Positions 36,613 through 44,998 of a DNA stretch of 64,000 nucleotides are shown piece by piece. Positions within the stretch are counted from its first letter, which is position 1, and each line of letters opens with the position of its first letter. A program made the position numbers and the translations under genes. The notes under the pieces are model-generated. The model was given only the letters and a program-made list of their open reading frames with translations. It searched no databases and was not told where the DNA came from. This DNA comes from Clostridiales bacterium SIT11 (GTDB taxonomy: Bacteria > Bacillota > Clostridia > Tissierellales > Peptoniphilaceae): assembly GCA_001299455.1 (NCBI GenBank), contig CYUK01000003.1, positions 620,001 to 684,000 of the forward strand, written 5' to 3'.

Positions 36613-39600
36613 CTAATCTTCTTTTTTCTTCCGAAGTCCACAGAGGCCTAGGCCGGACATACTGGCTAAAAGCACGTACATTCCAACACCTGGATCGTAA
36701 GTTTGTGGAGCTCCTCCCTTTGGCTTTTGGGGTTTCTTTGGAATATCCACTTTTTCAACTGGTTTTTCCGGTTCTTCCGATGGAGTTTCCGGTGGAATCT
36801 TTGGCTCTTCCGGTGGAGTTTTTGGTTCTTCTGGAGGAGTCTTTGGTTCTTCCGGCGGATTCTTTGGCTCTTCCGGTGGTTCTTTTGGTTCTTCCGGTGG
36901 TTTTTCTGGTTTTTCTGTATTGGTAAATGTAACATGGGCCACTTCTGTAATGGTCACATCTACAGGATAAACAATGACCAAGTTGCCATCTACATCATAC
37001 TTGATTTCCACTTCTGCCTTGTCGTCCGCTGCTTCTTTTAGTTCAAAGGAGTAGTTTTTCCCTTGAATCAATTTTAAGAATGCCTCTTTAGTAACCTTAT
37101 TTCCCTTGTCATCTTTAAAGCTTAAAGATTTATTTTCATCTTCAACTTTAAATTCCAATGACTTTTCAATGGATTGTTTTCCATCAAATTTTTCTAGGTC
37201 TTCTTCAGAGAAGGTGTAATTATTGGTGGACAATAATCCCTTGCCTAAGATTTCTTCAAAATACTTCCAATTTTCAGGAGTCAGGGTGATTTCTTTTGTT
37301 CCATTTTTTCCCTTGATGGTAATTTTTAGATTCTTAGGAATAGAATTTGGATCTTCTGTATTCCAAATTTTTTCGATTTCAAGGCGGTGTTTTGGTTGAT
37401 AATAGTTAGTAAGTTCAAAATATTTTTTACCGGCTTCAAAGCTTGGTGTTACATAAAGCAAGTTGTCGTCATCACCTACATCTGTTAACTTGGGTACATA
37501 AAGAACTAACTTTCCATTTTCTTCAACTAATTTAAGGATATAGGCACCTTCATTTGTAACAATATCACCATCCCAGTTTGCTACATACTGCCCAAGGTTT
37601 CTTGGGAATGGATTTCCATTTTCATCATAATACATTTTAATTTCGATATCTGCATCTTTAAATTTTCCATCTATTACGATGCCTTTGATAATTGTATCTA
37701 AATGCGTATTCCAGTTATCATCTGTATATGGAATAAGCTTATTAGTATAAAAGTCCCTAACTTCTTTATCACCATCTTTGTAAATATAATACACTTCAAA
37801 CGGGATATACTTAATTCTAGAATATCCGCCTGTATAATCATTTTGGATAAGATATTTATCAGAATCTTTATCTCTTTCAACTCCAATATTTAAAGTAGAA
37901 TTTTCTTTTCTTGTAACAAGTGGAATAAATATTTCAGAGTCTTCCTTTACCCAGTACTTTTCAAAGCCCATGCCTTCTAGTTCAAAGTAGGGTAGCCGAT
38001 CAAAAATACCCTTCCATCCATTTTTTTCGGATAGAATAACATATCGATCATTACCGTCTTCATCCTTGACTCTCTTTCCATCTCTTAGTAGGTATACTTT
38101 TACAGAGTCTGGAATATCTTTTTCTTTAATGGATTTATCCCATTTTTTCACTACAGGAATTTCAGAATAAGGATAGTTGGTTATGGTAAATCTGTGATTG
38201 GATACGAAGTTTAATCGATAACCATTGGTATTTTTTGCATAATCATCTGTTGTTTCATCTGGGTTTCCCATATATTGGGTCCAAAGATATGGAAGTTGGA
38301 TTTCAATTGTTCCGTCTGCTTTTTCAAGTATATAGGCTTCATGCCAAGGACCTTTGTCATCCCACCAATTAGAATCAGCAGTTAAACCATTGTAACCAAG
38401 GCCAGCCCAAGAAGGATCTGGTTCATAAGCTTTGTCATAACCATAATACGTTATTTTGACATTTTTCAAATTCTTAAGTTTACCAAGAAGTATATCTTGT
38501 ACAATGCCAGTCCATTTCTCTTTATCTTGCTTATAGTCAATCTTAATATCTTCCCTAGAAACTTCATTGCCATTTTTATCTTTATGGATAAATACAATCT
38601 TATAATCCATACTCTTATGAGGTGGCGTATCCCATCCACTAGCCATTGCATCTTCAGGATATTTTTCACCAGCAAAGACTCTTTCAACTTCTAGCGCCTT
38701 TAAAGCTTCATCTACAACAGAATAGAAATCATCATTTCTTTCTCTAATAGAATACTTAATATTCTTTTTCATCAATTCTTCAGCGGTAAAGGGTAGATTT
38801 TCAAACTTTGCAGTCCAGCCATTATCTTTACTTAGTTCTACTTCGCCATATTTTGCGTCTCCGATAAATAAATCAACCCAAATGCTATCTGGTTTTTTAT
38901 CTTCAGGAATCGATTTATGCCACTTTTTATTTATAGTTATTTCGTAGCTACCAGGTTTTCCTGGAGGAATAATACTCGCATTTGATCCAATGCCACCACC
39001 CTTTAGGGCAGTATTTCCCATAATAAAGAGTTTTGAATTTGTCCAAGCTTCATTTTTTGTTTGGGCATCATAAATCGCTTCTAAAAATACAGCTTTGTTT
39101 GTATGATACATCCATTCTGGAACTTCGTTTCCATTATAAAGATATTTGATGATGTTCCCTTTTTCTGTGATAGGGGAAATATTTGTTAAAAATTTTGGAT
39201 AATCAGTTGTCGTCCCATTAGAAATCCAATAATCTTTTCTTTTGCCATGCGTTGCAATGTCTTTTCCGCCAGCTGCAGCTTCATTTTCAAAGATATAAAT
39301 TGAATGAAAATCTTCAAAGTTTACATCGCCCACTGGACAGTTCCAAAATCCTCCCCCATCTCCAGCAGAAAGATAGTAATGAGCTCCTTTTATAGCCTTA
39401 TTTTGAGTGATTAAGGTATGTTGTAACTCTAATTTATGGGGAGCAATAGAAAGGTAGATTCCTCCACCCATATTTTCAGACTCATTGTTTAAAAGGTAGC
39501 CGCCGTTTAATTTAGCGGTAGATGCATTGATATAGATCCCTCCGCCTACGCCTGAAAGATTGGGGTATTTATGAACTTTCGCTTTATTGTTATAAATAAG

Positions 39601-41319
39601 CCCTCCGTTTTGAATATAATATGCGCCAGCATTTTTGATATAATCATTATAATTTTCGCTTTTGATTTTAGAATAGCTCACACCATCAAATTCAGTAACA
39701 TAGTTATCATTAACAGCTACACCGCCACCACGGTAGGATTCGTTTCCAGCAATAATTCCATTGTTAAAAATAAACTTTGAATTAGAGTTCACATGGACTC
39801 CGCCACCATAATCTTCAGTTAGATGTTCATTATTTTCATTTCTAATATTTGGTCCCTTGTTATTGGCAATCAGTCCTCCATTCATGGTAAATATAGCTTT
39901 ATCTTTATTACCTGGATTATACCAGTTCCCTAAAAATACACCACCAACTGGAGCTTCGTTGTTATCTATGCTGCCAGCGTTTAATGTGAAATTTCCTCCT
40001 TCATCTATATATACTCCGCCTGTAGCATAATACTCCCCTGAATTTGAGTAAGCAATATTCTTATTAGAAGTAATCCTGCCACCATTCATGGTGAATTTCC
40101 CGCCATCTTTTACATACACTGGAGCGGAATAAGCAGCTTCATTATTTCCATTAGCAATAAAGCCGCCATTCATTTCTAACTCGCCATTTACTTCGATAAA
40201 TGAAGCTCGTAAGTTTGTCTTTACATTGTCTCCATTTCCATCGATAAATAAGGGGTCTCTATTGTCTTTTCCTAAGGTTAGCTTACCGCCTTTTTCAACC
40301 TTAAATAGGGTTTCAAAAAATTCTTTAGCTCTTTTTAAAACAACATCTACCTCTGGAAGGGGATGTTTTTCTAAATCTGTTTCTTCAAGGGCTTTTTCCC
40401 CTTTTTCTTCAGCCTCTTTGACAAGTTCTTGTCTTCTTTTTACAGAATCAGAATCTTTTGGCTGGTCAATTTTTTCATCTCCGATAGGCCTTACCTGGTT
40501 GTTGGATTTACTTTTGTCTGCACCTGATGTAAGAGTAATATTTTGACCTTCTCCAATGACAATTGTATCTGTAATATCAAAGGACTTTGTAATCTTGATA
40601 ATTGTTGCTTGAGTCCCAGCATCTTTGATAGCTCGTTGCAAGTCTTCAAAACTTGAAACTTCAACTTCTTTTACATTACTTGCCGGTTCTTTCCTTGGAG
40701 CACCAAGAACTAAGGCTTCTTTAGCAAGACTTTCAACTTCCAGAGTGGACCCTTCTTTTAAAACATCCTTGCCTTCTTGGGCTTTTTCTGTTTCTTGGGT
40801 CTTTTCCAGGTATTCCTTCTCTAAGGTTTCCTTATTATCCCCTTGTTCTTCTGTCTTTTCTTCCTCTTTGGCCGGTAAGTTTTCTTGCCCTTCCTTGGCT
40901 TCAGAGGTCTTGGCTGGGTCTTGATCTGTAGCTTCTTTTTCTACTTCAGAAGAAACTTCTTTTTCTGCTTCTTTTGCTTCTGGATCTCCAGAGTTGTCTA
41001 GTCCAGGTTCTTGGCCTTTTGCCTCCGGCTCTTGACCTGCCTCTTCTTTTTTCGCTTCAGTTTCCCCGGCTTCAAGAAGCGGTTTCTCCTTGACCACTGG
41101 AGGTTCTTGGACAGCCTCTTTCGGGGCTTCCTTTACTTCCCTCTTCTTCTCTAGGTCTCCAGTAGGCGTCCCTTCCTTATCCTGTCCAGCTGAGACAAGT
41201 GGTTTGCCACCCCCCCCGGTGTCTTCCGCTTGTGCCAAGACATCTCCCGGCATAAACATCAAACTAAGACAGATTAGAAGAAAGAAGACTGCAAGGTACT
41301 GTTTTACTTTACATAGCAT
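36613..41319 (-). CDS. Giant surface protein, paralogue B (beta-helix, Cna-B-like, PPEEPK stalk)
   Basis: 1568 aa, tandem paralogue of the gene at 31563. The signal peptide (YLAVFFLLICLSLMFMPG), the acidic segment, the beta-helix start, the last Cna-B-like domain (IEKIWNTEDP...) and the APQTYDPGV anchor (from 1537) are nearly identical between copies. The central part, about residues 420-1310, is clearly diverged while keeping the domain order. Eight G at 41210-41217 code the Gly run after the signal peptide, exactly as in copy A. B carries an extra SSEVEKEA-type insert in the acidic segment. ATG 41319 follows AAAGGAGATGACG. A matching promoter, leader and terminator flank it, so each copy is an independent unit. 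Inferred adhesin. Confidence 0.9.
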   Translation of the reverse strand: MLCKVKQYLAVFFLLICLSLMFMPGDVLAQAEDTGGGGKPLVSAGQDKEGTPTGDLEKKREVKEAPKEAVQEPPVVKEKPLLEAGETEAKKEEAGQEPEAKGQEPGLDNSGDPEAKEAEKEVSSEVEKEATDQDPAKTSEAKEGQENLPAKEEEKTEEQGDNKETLEKEYLEKTQETEKAQEGKDVLKEGSTLEVESLAKEALVLGAPRKEPASNVKEVEVSSFEDLQRAIKDAGTQATIIKITKSFDITDTIVIGEGQNITLTSGADKSKSNNQVRPIGDEKIDQPKDSDSVKRRQELVKEAEEKGEKALEETDLEKHPLPEVDVVLKRAKEFFETLFKVEKGGKLTLGKDNRDPLFIDGNGDNVKTNLRASFIEVNGELEMNGGFIANGNNEAAYSAPVYVKDGGKFTMNGGRITSNKNIAYSNSGEYYATGGVYIDEGGNFTLNAGSIDNNEAPVGGVFLGNWYNPGNKDKAIFTMNGGLIANNKGPNIRNENNEHLTEDYGGGVHVNSNSKFIFNNGIIAGNESYRGGGVAVNDNYVTEFDGVSYSKIKSENYNDYIKNAGAYYIQNGGLIYNNKAKVHKYPNLSGVGGGIYINASTAKLNGGYLLNNESENMGGGIYLSIAPHKLELQHTLITQNKAIKGAHYYLSAGDGGGFWNCPVGDVNFEDFHSIYIFENEAAAGGKDIATHGKRKDYWISNGTTTDYPKFLTNISPITEKGNIIKYLYNGNEVPEWMYHTNKAVFLEAIYDAQTKNEAWTNSKLFIMGNTALKGGGIGSNASIIPPGKPGSYEITINKKWHKSIPEDKKPDSIWVDLFIGDAKYGEVELSKDNGWTAKFENLPFTAEELMKKNIKYSIRERNDDFYSVVDEALKALEVERVFAGEKYPEDAMASGWDTPPHKSMDYKIVFIHKDKNGNEVSREDIKIDYKQDKEKWTGIVQDILLGKLKNLKNVKITYYGYDKAYEPDPSWAGLGYNGLTADSNWWDDKGPWHEAYILEKADGTIEIQLPYLWTQYMGNPDETTDDYAKNTNGYRLNFVSNHRFTITNYPYSEIPVVKKWDKSIKEKDIPDSVKVYLLRDGKRVKDEDGNDRYVILSEKNGWKGIFDRLPYFELEGMGFEKYWVKEDSEIFIPLVTRKENSTLNIGVERDKDSDKYLIQNDYTGGYSRIKYIPFEVYYIYKDGDKEVRDFYTNKLIPYTDDNWNTHLDTIIKGIVIDGKFKDADIEIKMYYDENGNPFPRNLGQYVANWDGDIVTNEGAYILKLVEENGKLVLYVPKLTDVGDDDNLLYVTPSFEAGKKYFELTNYYQPKHRLEIEKIWNTEDPNSIPKNLKITIKGKNGTKEITLTPENWKYFEEILGKGLLSTNNYTFSEEDLEKFDGKQSIEKSLEFKVEDENKSLSFKDDKGNKVTKEAFLKLIQGKNYSFELKEAADDKAEVEIKYDVDGNLVIVYPVDVTITEVAHVTFTNTEKPEKPPEEPKEPPEEPKNPPEEPKTPPEEPKTPPEEPKIPPETPSEEPEKPVEKVDIPKKPQKPKGGAPQTYDPGVGMYVLLASMSGLGLCGLRKKKED
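36791..36907 (-). repeat. 21-bp tandem repeats coding PPEEPK stalk, paralogue B
   Basis: Five 21-bp units with variable residues E, N, T, T, I. Copy A has E, E, N, T, I, which suggests separate gain and loss of units after duplication. Confidence 0.9.
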
Positions 41320-41479
41320 ATCGTCATCTCCTTTTTATCTCTCAGTAAACATACACTCTTTCTTGTGTAATCAATCGAAATATGCAGACTATAGGGGCCA
41401 TAATATACAGGCTCTATGATGTCCAGTAAAAGACTCTACTTCAGTCTTCTTTCGACTTCCTGCAGCAAGAATCTACTTA
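41320..41479 (-). promoter_or_regulatory. Long conserved 5' leader of paralogue B
   Basis: About 160 nt, aligned base for base with the leader of paralogue A over most of its length. The most variable part is 41380-41400. The last ~60 nt before the ATG are almost unchanged. Confidence 0.55.
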
Positions 41480-41484
41480 CGTTA

Positions 41485-41513
41485 ATAGTATCAAAGTTTC
41501 TCCCTTATTTCAA
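41485..41513 (-). promoter_or_regulatory. Promoter of paralogue B
   Basis: On the minus strand TTGAAA (41508-41513), 17 bp, TACTAT (41485-41490). Confidence 0.85.
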
Positions 41514-41602
41514 CTAACTAAAGTCATTTTCTGCCTTTCATTTTTATCTTTCTAAAATTTAATCTCCTTTGTATTTTTACTTATCAGTCTTTTTATTCAA
41601 GC

Positions 41603-41646
41603 TAAAAAATAAATGCTGGAATCCCCATAAAGTGATTCCAACATTT
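41603..41646 (-). terminator. Terminator of uspA
   Basis: On the minus strand AAATGTTGGAATC pairs with GATTCCAGCATTT (41634-41646 with 41611-41623), followed by ATTTTTT. It lies 24 bp past the uspA stop. Confidence 0.88.
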
Positions 41647-41669
41647 ATAACTCGGTCATCTTTTTTAAT

Positions 41670-42116
41670 TTAATGTTCTTCTTTTCCCTTAATAACCAGG
41701 ACAGAAATTTTAGATTGGTTTAAGACCTTGGAGGAGACGCTTCCTAGGAGGGTCCTGGAAAAGGCGCCTAGGCCCCGGTTGCCCATGACAATCAAATCCA
41801 CATTTTTTTCTGTGGCCACTTCTTGAATTTCTTGGGCTGCGGCACCGGAGGTATAAAAGGCTTCCACTTCATAGGGATAGTCCTTCAAGGCTTTTTCTGC
41901 GTCTTGAAGGATATATTCTGCCCGCTCTTCATTGGCCTTGGTGACTTCCAAGCTATAGGGAAAGCTGGAAGGGTATTGGTCAAAAATAGATACTTCCGGA
42001 ATGACGGTTAGAATAAAAAGTTTTGATCCAAATTTTTCTCCCAGTTCTCTGGCTGTTTCTAGACTGGCTTGGGATGTTTTGGACCCATCCACAGGGATTA
42101 AAATACGGTTTAACAT
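41670..42116 (-). CDS. Universal stress protein, UspA family
   Basis: 148 aa, one Usp domain. The N-terminal ILIPVDGSKTSQASLETA and the C-terminal ATP-binding pattern GNRGLGAFSRTLLGSVSSKVL (G-2x-G-9x-GS) identify the ATP-binding UspA subgroup. Cytoplasmic, probably a dimer, linked to stress survival. ATG 42116 follows AGAGGTGGTCTT. It is a single-gene unit between the 3D-domain protein gene and the surface paralogues. Confidence 0.93.
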   Translation of the reverse strand: MLNRILIPVDGSKTSQASLETARELGEKFGSKLFILTVIPEVSIFDQYPSSFPYSLEVTKANEERAEYILQDAEKALKDYPYEVEAFYTSGAAAQEIQEVATEKNVDLIVMGNRGLGAFSRTLLGSVSSKVLNQSKISVLVIKGKEEH

Positions 42117-42182
42117 AAGACCACCTCTTTCTTTATCTTATCTATACCCATTCCTAGACTTTTTAATAAGAAGTTTACTGAA

Positions 42183-42225
42183 TAAAAAAACCTCCATAGA
42201 AGCGGTTTGCTTTCTATCGAGGTTT
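42183..42225 (-). terminator. Terminator of the G5/3D protein gene
   Basis: On the minus strand AAACCTCGATAGAAAGC (42209-42225) pairs with GCTTCTATGGAGGTTT (42188-42203), followed by a run of U; 13 bp past the stop. Confidence 0.85.
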
Positions 42226-42237
42226 CCTGTCTTTATT

Positions 42238-43242
42238 TTACTTGGCCAGGACGTGGACCACAACATTTCTCCGGCCAAACCGGTTAGCTTCGGCATTGGA
42301 CCCATAGAAGAGGTCAATCCGGTTGCCTTTAATGGCGCCGCCTGTGTCTTCAGCGACAGCATATCCATAACTTTTAAATCCATCGGCGGATTCAATATAG
42401 AGCTTGGTGCCCAGGGGAATGACTCTAGGGTCTACGGCAACAGCGCCGACTCTTGCCCGGGTTCCTGAAGCGGTCATGGATCCGGCAGAGGGGTCGTAGG
42501 CTGTGGCCTTCATGACAATTGTTTTAACAATTTGGGCTCCTTCTGGCAGTCCCTTACCTGTGTAGGTGGTTTCTTTAGGTCTTTCCTTGGTTCCTACTTG
42601 GACAATTTCAGGAACCATTTCTCTTTTGACCTGGCTTGCGACGACAATGGATTGGACAACTTGTCCGCCAATTTTTGTGACTTCCACTTGGTCTGTCACA
42701 AGGCCTGTAACCCCTTTTTGGACAATTTTCTTGTCTCCCTTGTAAAGGTCCTTGTTTTCTACTGTTTCTGTATCAAAGGGAATTTCCCGGTCATGGTTTT
42801 CTTGGGTCTTCCGGTTGGTGGTCACTTGGATGACGGTTCCTTGGGGAATAATCCCATCCCGGCTAGGAAGGACTTGGTCTTGGTCTTCCAGCTTCACTCC
42901 GGCAGCGGATAAGATGCCTAGGCCTGTGTCTCCGGCGACTTGGACTCTTTTTAACTTGCCATCAATAATAAGTACCCGGTCTCTTTTTTGAGAAACCACC
43001 ACTTCTTGGTCTTTTAATTGGTCCAAGGGGGTGTCTTTTTTGGGTTCTACCCAGGTTCCCTTGTCCGTTTGGATGCCTTGGGCTTTTAAGGCGTCTCCAA
43101 GAGTATTTCCTGCTAATTTTAAGTCCACACTTTGTCCATTGACTTGAATGGGGATTGTGGCCTGGCCAAAGGCTGTGAGAAAGGGTGCTGTGGCCAAAAC
43201 TCCTGTCAGGGCCAGGATGTTTAACTTTTTATGAAACTTCAT
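42238..43242 (-). CDS. Secreted G5 and 3D domain cell-wall protein (YabE/Rpf-like)
   Basis: 334 aa. Signal peptide about 1-26 (LNILALTGVLATAPFLTAFG). Two ubiquitin-like DUF348 units follow (about 28-120), then a G5 domain (about 135-210: REIPFDTETVENKDLYKG...), and a C-terminal 3D domain with its three conserved Asp (KATAYDPSAG, VAVDPRVIPLG, AEDTGGAIKG and NRIDLFYG). 3D domains form the double-psi barrel of lytic transglycosylase/resuscitation-type proteins, so a peptidoglycan-remodelling role is likely. The ATG at 43242 follows GGAGG by 11 nt; an upstream ATG in frame (43281) lies in the leader. The promoter is near-consensus. Confidence 0.92.
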   Translation of the reverse strand: MKFHKKLNILALTGVLATAPFLTAFGQATIPIQVNGQSVDLKLAGNTLGDALKAQGIQTDKGTWVEPKKDTPLDQLKDQEVVVSQKRDRVLIIDGKLKRVQVAGDTGLGILSAAGVKLEDQDQVLPSRDGIIPQGTVIQVTTNRKTQENHDREIPFDTETVENKDLYKGDKKIVQKGVTGLVTDQVEVTKIGGQVVQSIVVASQVKREMVPEIVQVGTKERPKETTYTGKGLPEGAQIVKTIVMKATAYDPSAGSMTASGTRARVGAVAVDPRVIPLGTKLYIESADGFKSYGYAVAEDTGGAIKGNRIDLFYGSNAEANRFGRRNVVVHVLAK

Positions 43243-43322
43243 CTTTATAAAAACCTCCAAAAGTGACAATTTTTTATCCAAAATGTTACTGGTTTGTAAC
43301 TTATTTTCCTATAACATGTTCT

Positions 43323-43351
43323 ATTGTAACCATTTTGTTTCTTTTTGTCAA
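43323..43351 (-). promoter_or_regulatory. Strong promoter of the G5/3D protein gene
   Basis: On the minus strand TTGACA (43346-43351), 17 bp, TACAAT (43323-43328), followed by a leader of about 75 nt. Confidence 0.92.
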
Positions 43352-43386
43352 CAATTTGTTTCTTTTTCATGGGATGAAAGAGAAAA

Positions 43387-43413
43387 GAAAAACCACCTGG
43401 GTCTTCCAGGTGA
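43387..43413 (-). terminator. Terminator of the mscL-Nudix operon
   Basis: On the minus strand CACCTGG-AAGA-CCCAGGTGGTTTTTC; 11 bp past the Nudix gene stop. Confidence 0.88.
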
Positions 43414-43423
43414 TTTCCGGTCC

Positions 43424-44044
43424 TTATAAACTTCCTTGGTGATTTTTTAAAATTTGGACAAAGGCATAGGTGAGCTTGGCTGTTAAGCCCCAAATAATCT
43501 GATCTTGCCAGTAGTAAAAATAAACTGCTTCCTGGATTTTTGACCAGGGATAGTCCCGGCCTCCAGGAACGTCTTCATAGGGAAAGCCTTCTTCCGGTTG
43601 AATTTTTGCATCTAATTTATAGACCTTTGGCTCTTGTCTTAAAAAATAAGTCAAGGGGACAGCAAAAATAGATTCCACCTCGGCGAGACTGGGCTCAATC
43701 TCTTCAAAGTCTATATTTTGTAATTTCCCCACAAAGGCCCGGATGGTGGACCCGTCTCGGCGGATGAGATAATCCATTTCTCCTAAAATTTCCAGGTGGT
43801 CTTTCCCGATTTGTAGCTCTTCCATGGTTTCCCGGATTGCCGCCTCTCGGGGGCTTTCTCCCTTTTCTATGGCGCCCCCTGGAAAAGAGATTTCTCCAGG
43901 CTGGTTGCGAAGATTGCTGGCTCTTTTTTCAAAGAGCAAATAGACCTCCTCTCCCTTTTGGACCAGAAGCAAAACAACAGCATACCGGTCCTTCAGAAAA
44001 AGAGGTTGAGGTCTATAATCTTTAAAAATCTTACTGAGCTTCAT
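43424..44044 (-). CDS. Nudix hydrolase, CoA pyrophosphatase type
   Basis: 206 aa. The Nudix box is GGAIEKGESPREAAIRETME plus EL (GX5EX7REUXEE). Just before it, RASNLRNQPGEISFPGG matches the CoA-pyrophosphatase (NudL/YeaB, UPF0035) signature LRxHxGQVSFPGG. Such enzymes split CoA or oxidised CoA into phosphopantetheine and 3',5'-ADP. The first 14 bp overlap the 3' end of mscL, so the two are probably translationally coupled. The substrate is inferred from the motif. Confidence 0.9.
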   Translation of the reverse strand: MKLSKIFKDYRPQPLFLKDRYAVVLLLVQKGEEVYLLFEKRASNLRNQPGEISFPGGAIEKGESPREAAIRETMEELQIGKDHLEILGEMDYLIRRDGSTIRAFVGKLQNIDFEEIEPSLAEVESIFAVPLTYFLRQEPKVYKLDAKIQPEEGFPYEDVPGGRDYPWSKIQEAVYFYYWQDQIIWGLTAKLTYAFVQILKNHQGSL

Positions 44045-44498
44045 TCAAATCTAACTGGCTGGTACAATGAGGACACCGGCTGGCATGAAGGTCAATTTCT
44101 GTTTTACAGAAGGGACAAACTTTTGTCGTAGCTTCTTCGACTGCTTCCTCTTTTTTTTGTAATTTTGAGCTTAGGGCAGCCATATTTTTTAAGAATAAGA
44201 AAATAACTAGGGCGATAATTAAAAAGTCCACAATATTTTGAATAAAGTTTCCGTAAGCCAAAACCCCTGTGGCTGCTTGGGCTTCTTTTAAGTTGGCATA
44301 CTTGTTTCCGTCTAGGGCATAGAAAAGATTGGTAAAGTCTACACCACCTAGGAGAAGACCAATCAGGGGCATAAAGATGTCATTGACAAGGGAGCTGACA
44401 ATTTTTCCAAAAGCACCCCCAATAATGACCCCAACGGCCATATCCATCACGTTTCCTTGAGCAATAAACTCCTTAAATTCTTTCATTGTATTTTTCAT
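44031..44498 (-). CDS. mscL: Large-conductance mechanosensitive channel with C-terminal zinc ribbon
   Basis: 155 aa, homopentameric channel that opens under hypo-osmotic stress. The first helix and TM1 carry the family signature FKEFIAQGNVMDMAVGVIIG, and TM2 is IVDFLIIALVIFLFL. After the usual cytoplasmic helix there is an added zinc-ribbon tail, CPFC...CPHC (about residues 127-147), not part of classical E. coli MscL. The tail could bind zinc or aid pentamer assembly. ATG 44498 follows AAGGAGGAAAGT. It is divergent from the dCMP deaminase gene and cotranscribed with the Nudix gene. Confidence 0.95.
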   Translation of the reverse strand: MKNTMKEFKEFIAQGNVMDMAVGVIIGGAFGKIVSSLVNDIFMPLIGLLLGGVDFTNLFYALDGNKYANLKEAQAATGVLAYGNFIQNIVDFLIIALVIFLFLKNMAALSSKLQKKEEAVEEATTKVCPFCKTEIDLHASRCPHCTSQLDLNEAQ

Positions 44499-44578
44499 AC
44501 TTTCCTCCTTACTATTTTTTTAAATCTAAGCTACTCTTACCCCTTTCTCTGCTATAATAAACTCAAAAGGAGGTAAAC

Positions 44579-44998
44579 ATGCGTAAATCTTGGAACAACT
44601 ATTTTATGGACTTGACAGAAATGGTGGCCAGCCGGTCCACCTGTGACCGGGCCTTTGTCGGCTGTGTTTTGGTCAACAAGGACCACCGGATTGTGTCTAC
44701 AGGCTACAACGGGTCTGTGGCAGGAAATCCCCATTGCAATGATGTGGGCCATACCATGCGAGACGGCCACTGTATTGCCACCATCCATGCGGAAATGAAT
44801 GCCCTGCTCTATTGTGCCAAGGAAGGGATTTCCGTCAAGGGGTGTACTGCCTACGTCACTCACTTTCCCTGCTTAAATTGCACCAAGGCCCTAATCCAGG
44901 CCGGGATTGTGGCCATCTACTATAAAAATGCCTACCGGGTAGACGACTACGCCCTGGAACTTTTGGAAAAAAACCAGGTGAAAATCCAACAACTTTAG
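44579..44998 (+). CDS. dCMP deaminase (ComEB-like)
   Basis: 139 aa zinc-dependent cytidine/deoxycytidylate deaminase family protein. Motifs: TGYNGS near the substrate pocket, HAEMNAL (zinc ligand and catalytic Glu) and PCLNC (two zinc Cys). It makes dUMP from dCMP for dTMP supply; in transformable Firmicutes the gene is called comEB. AAAAGGAGGTAAAC precedes ATG 44579. A TATAAT at 44553-44558 is the probable -10. Its TAG stop overlaps the stop of the convergent RNase HI gene by two bases. Confidence 0.92.
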   Translation: MRKSWNNYFMDLTEMVASRSTCDRAFVGCVLVNKDHRIVSTGYNGSVAGNPHCNDVGHTMRDGHCIATIHAEMNALLYCAKEGISVKGCTAYVTHFPCLNCTKALIQAGIVAIYYKNAYRVDDYALELLEKNQVKIQQL

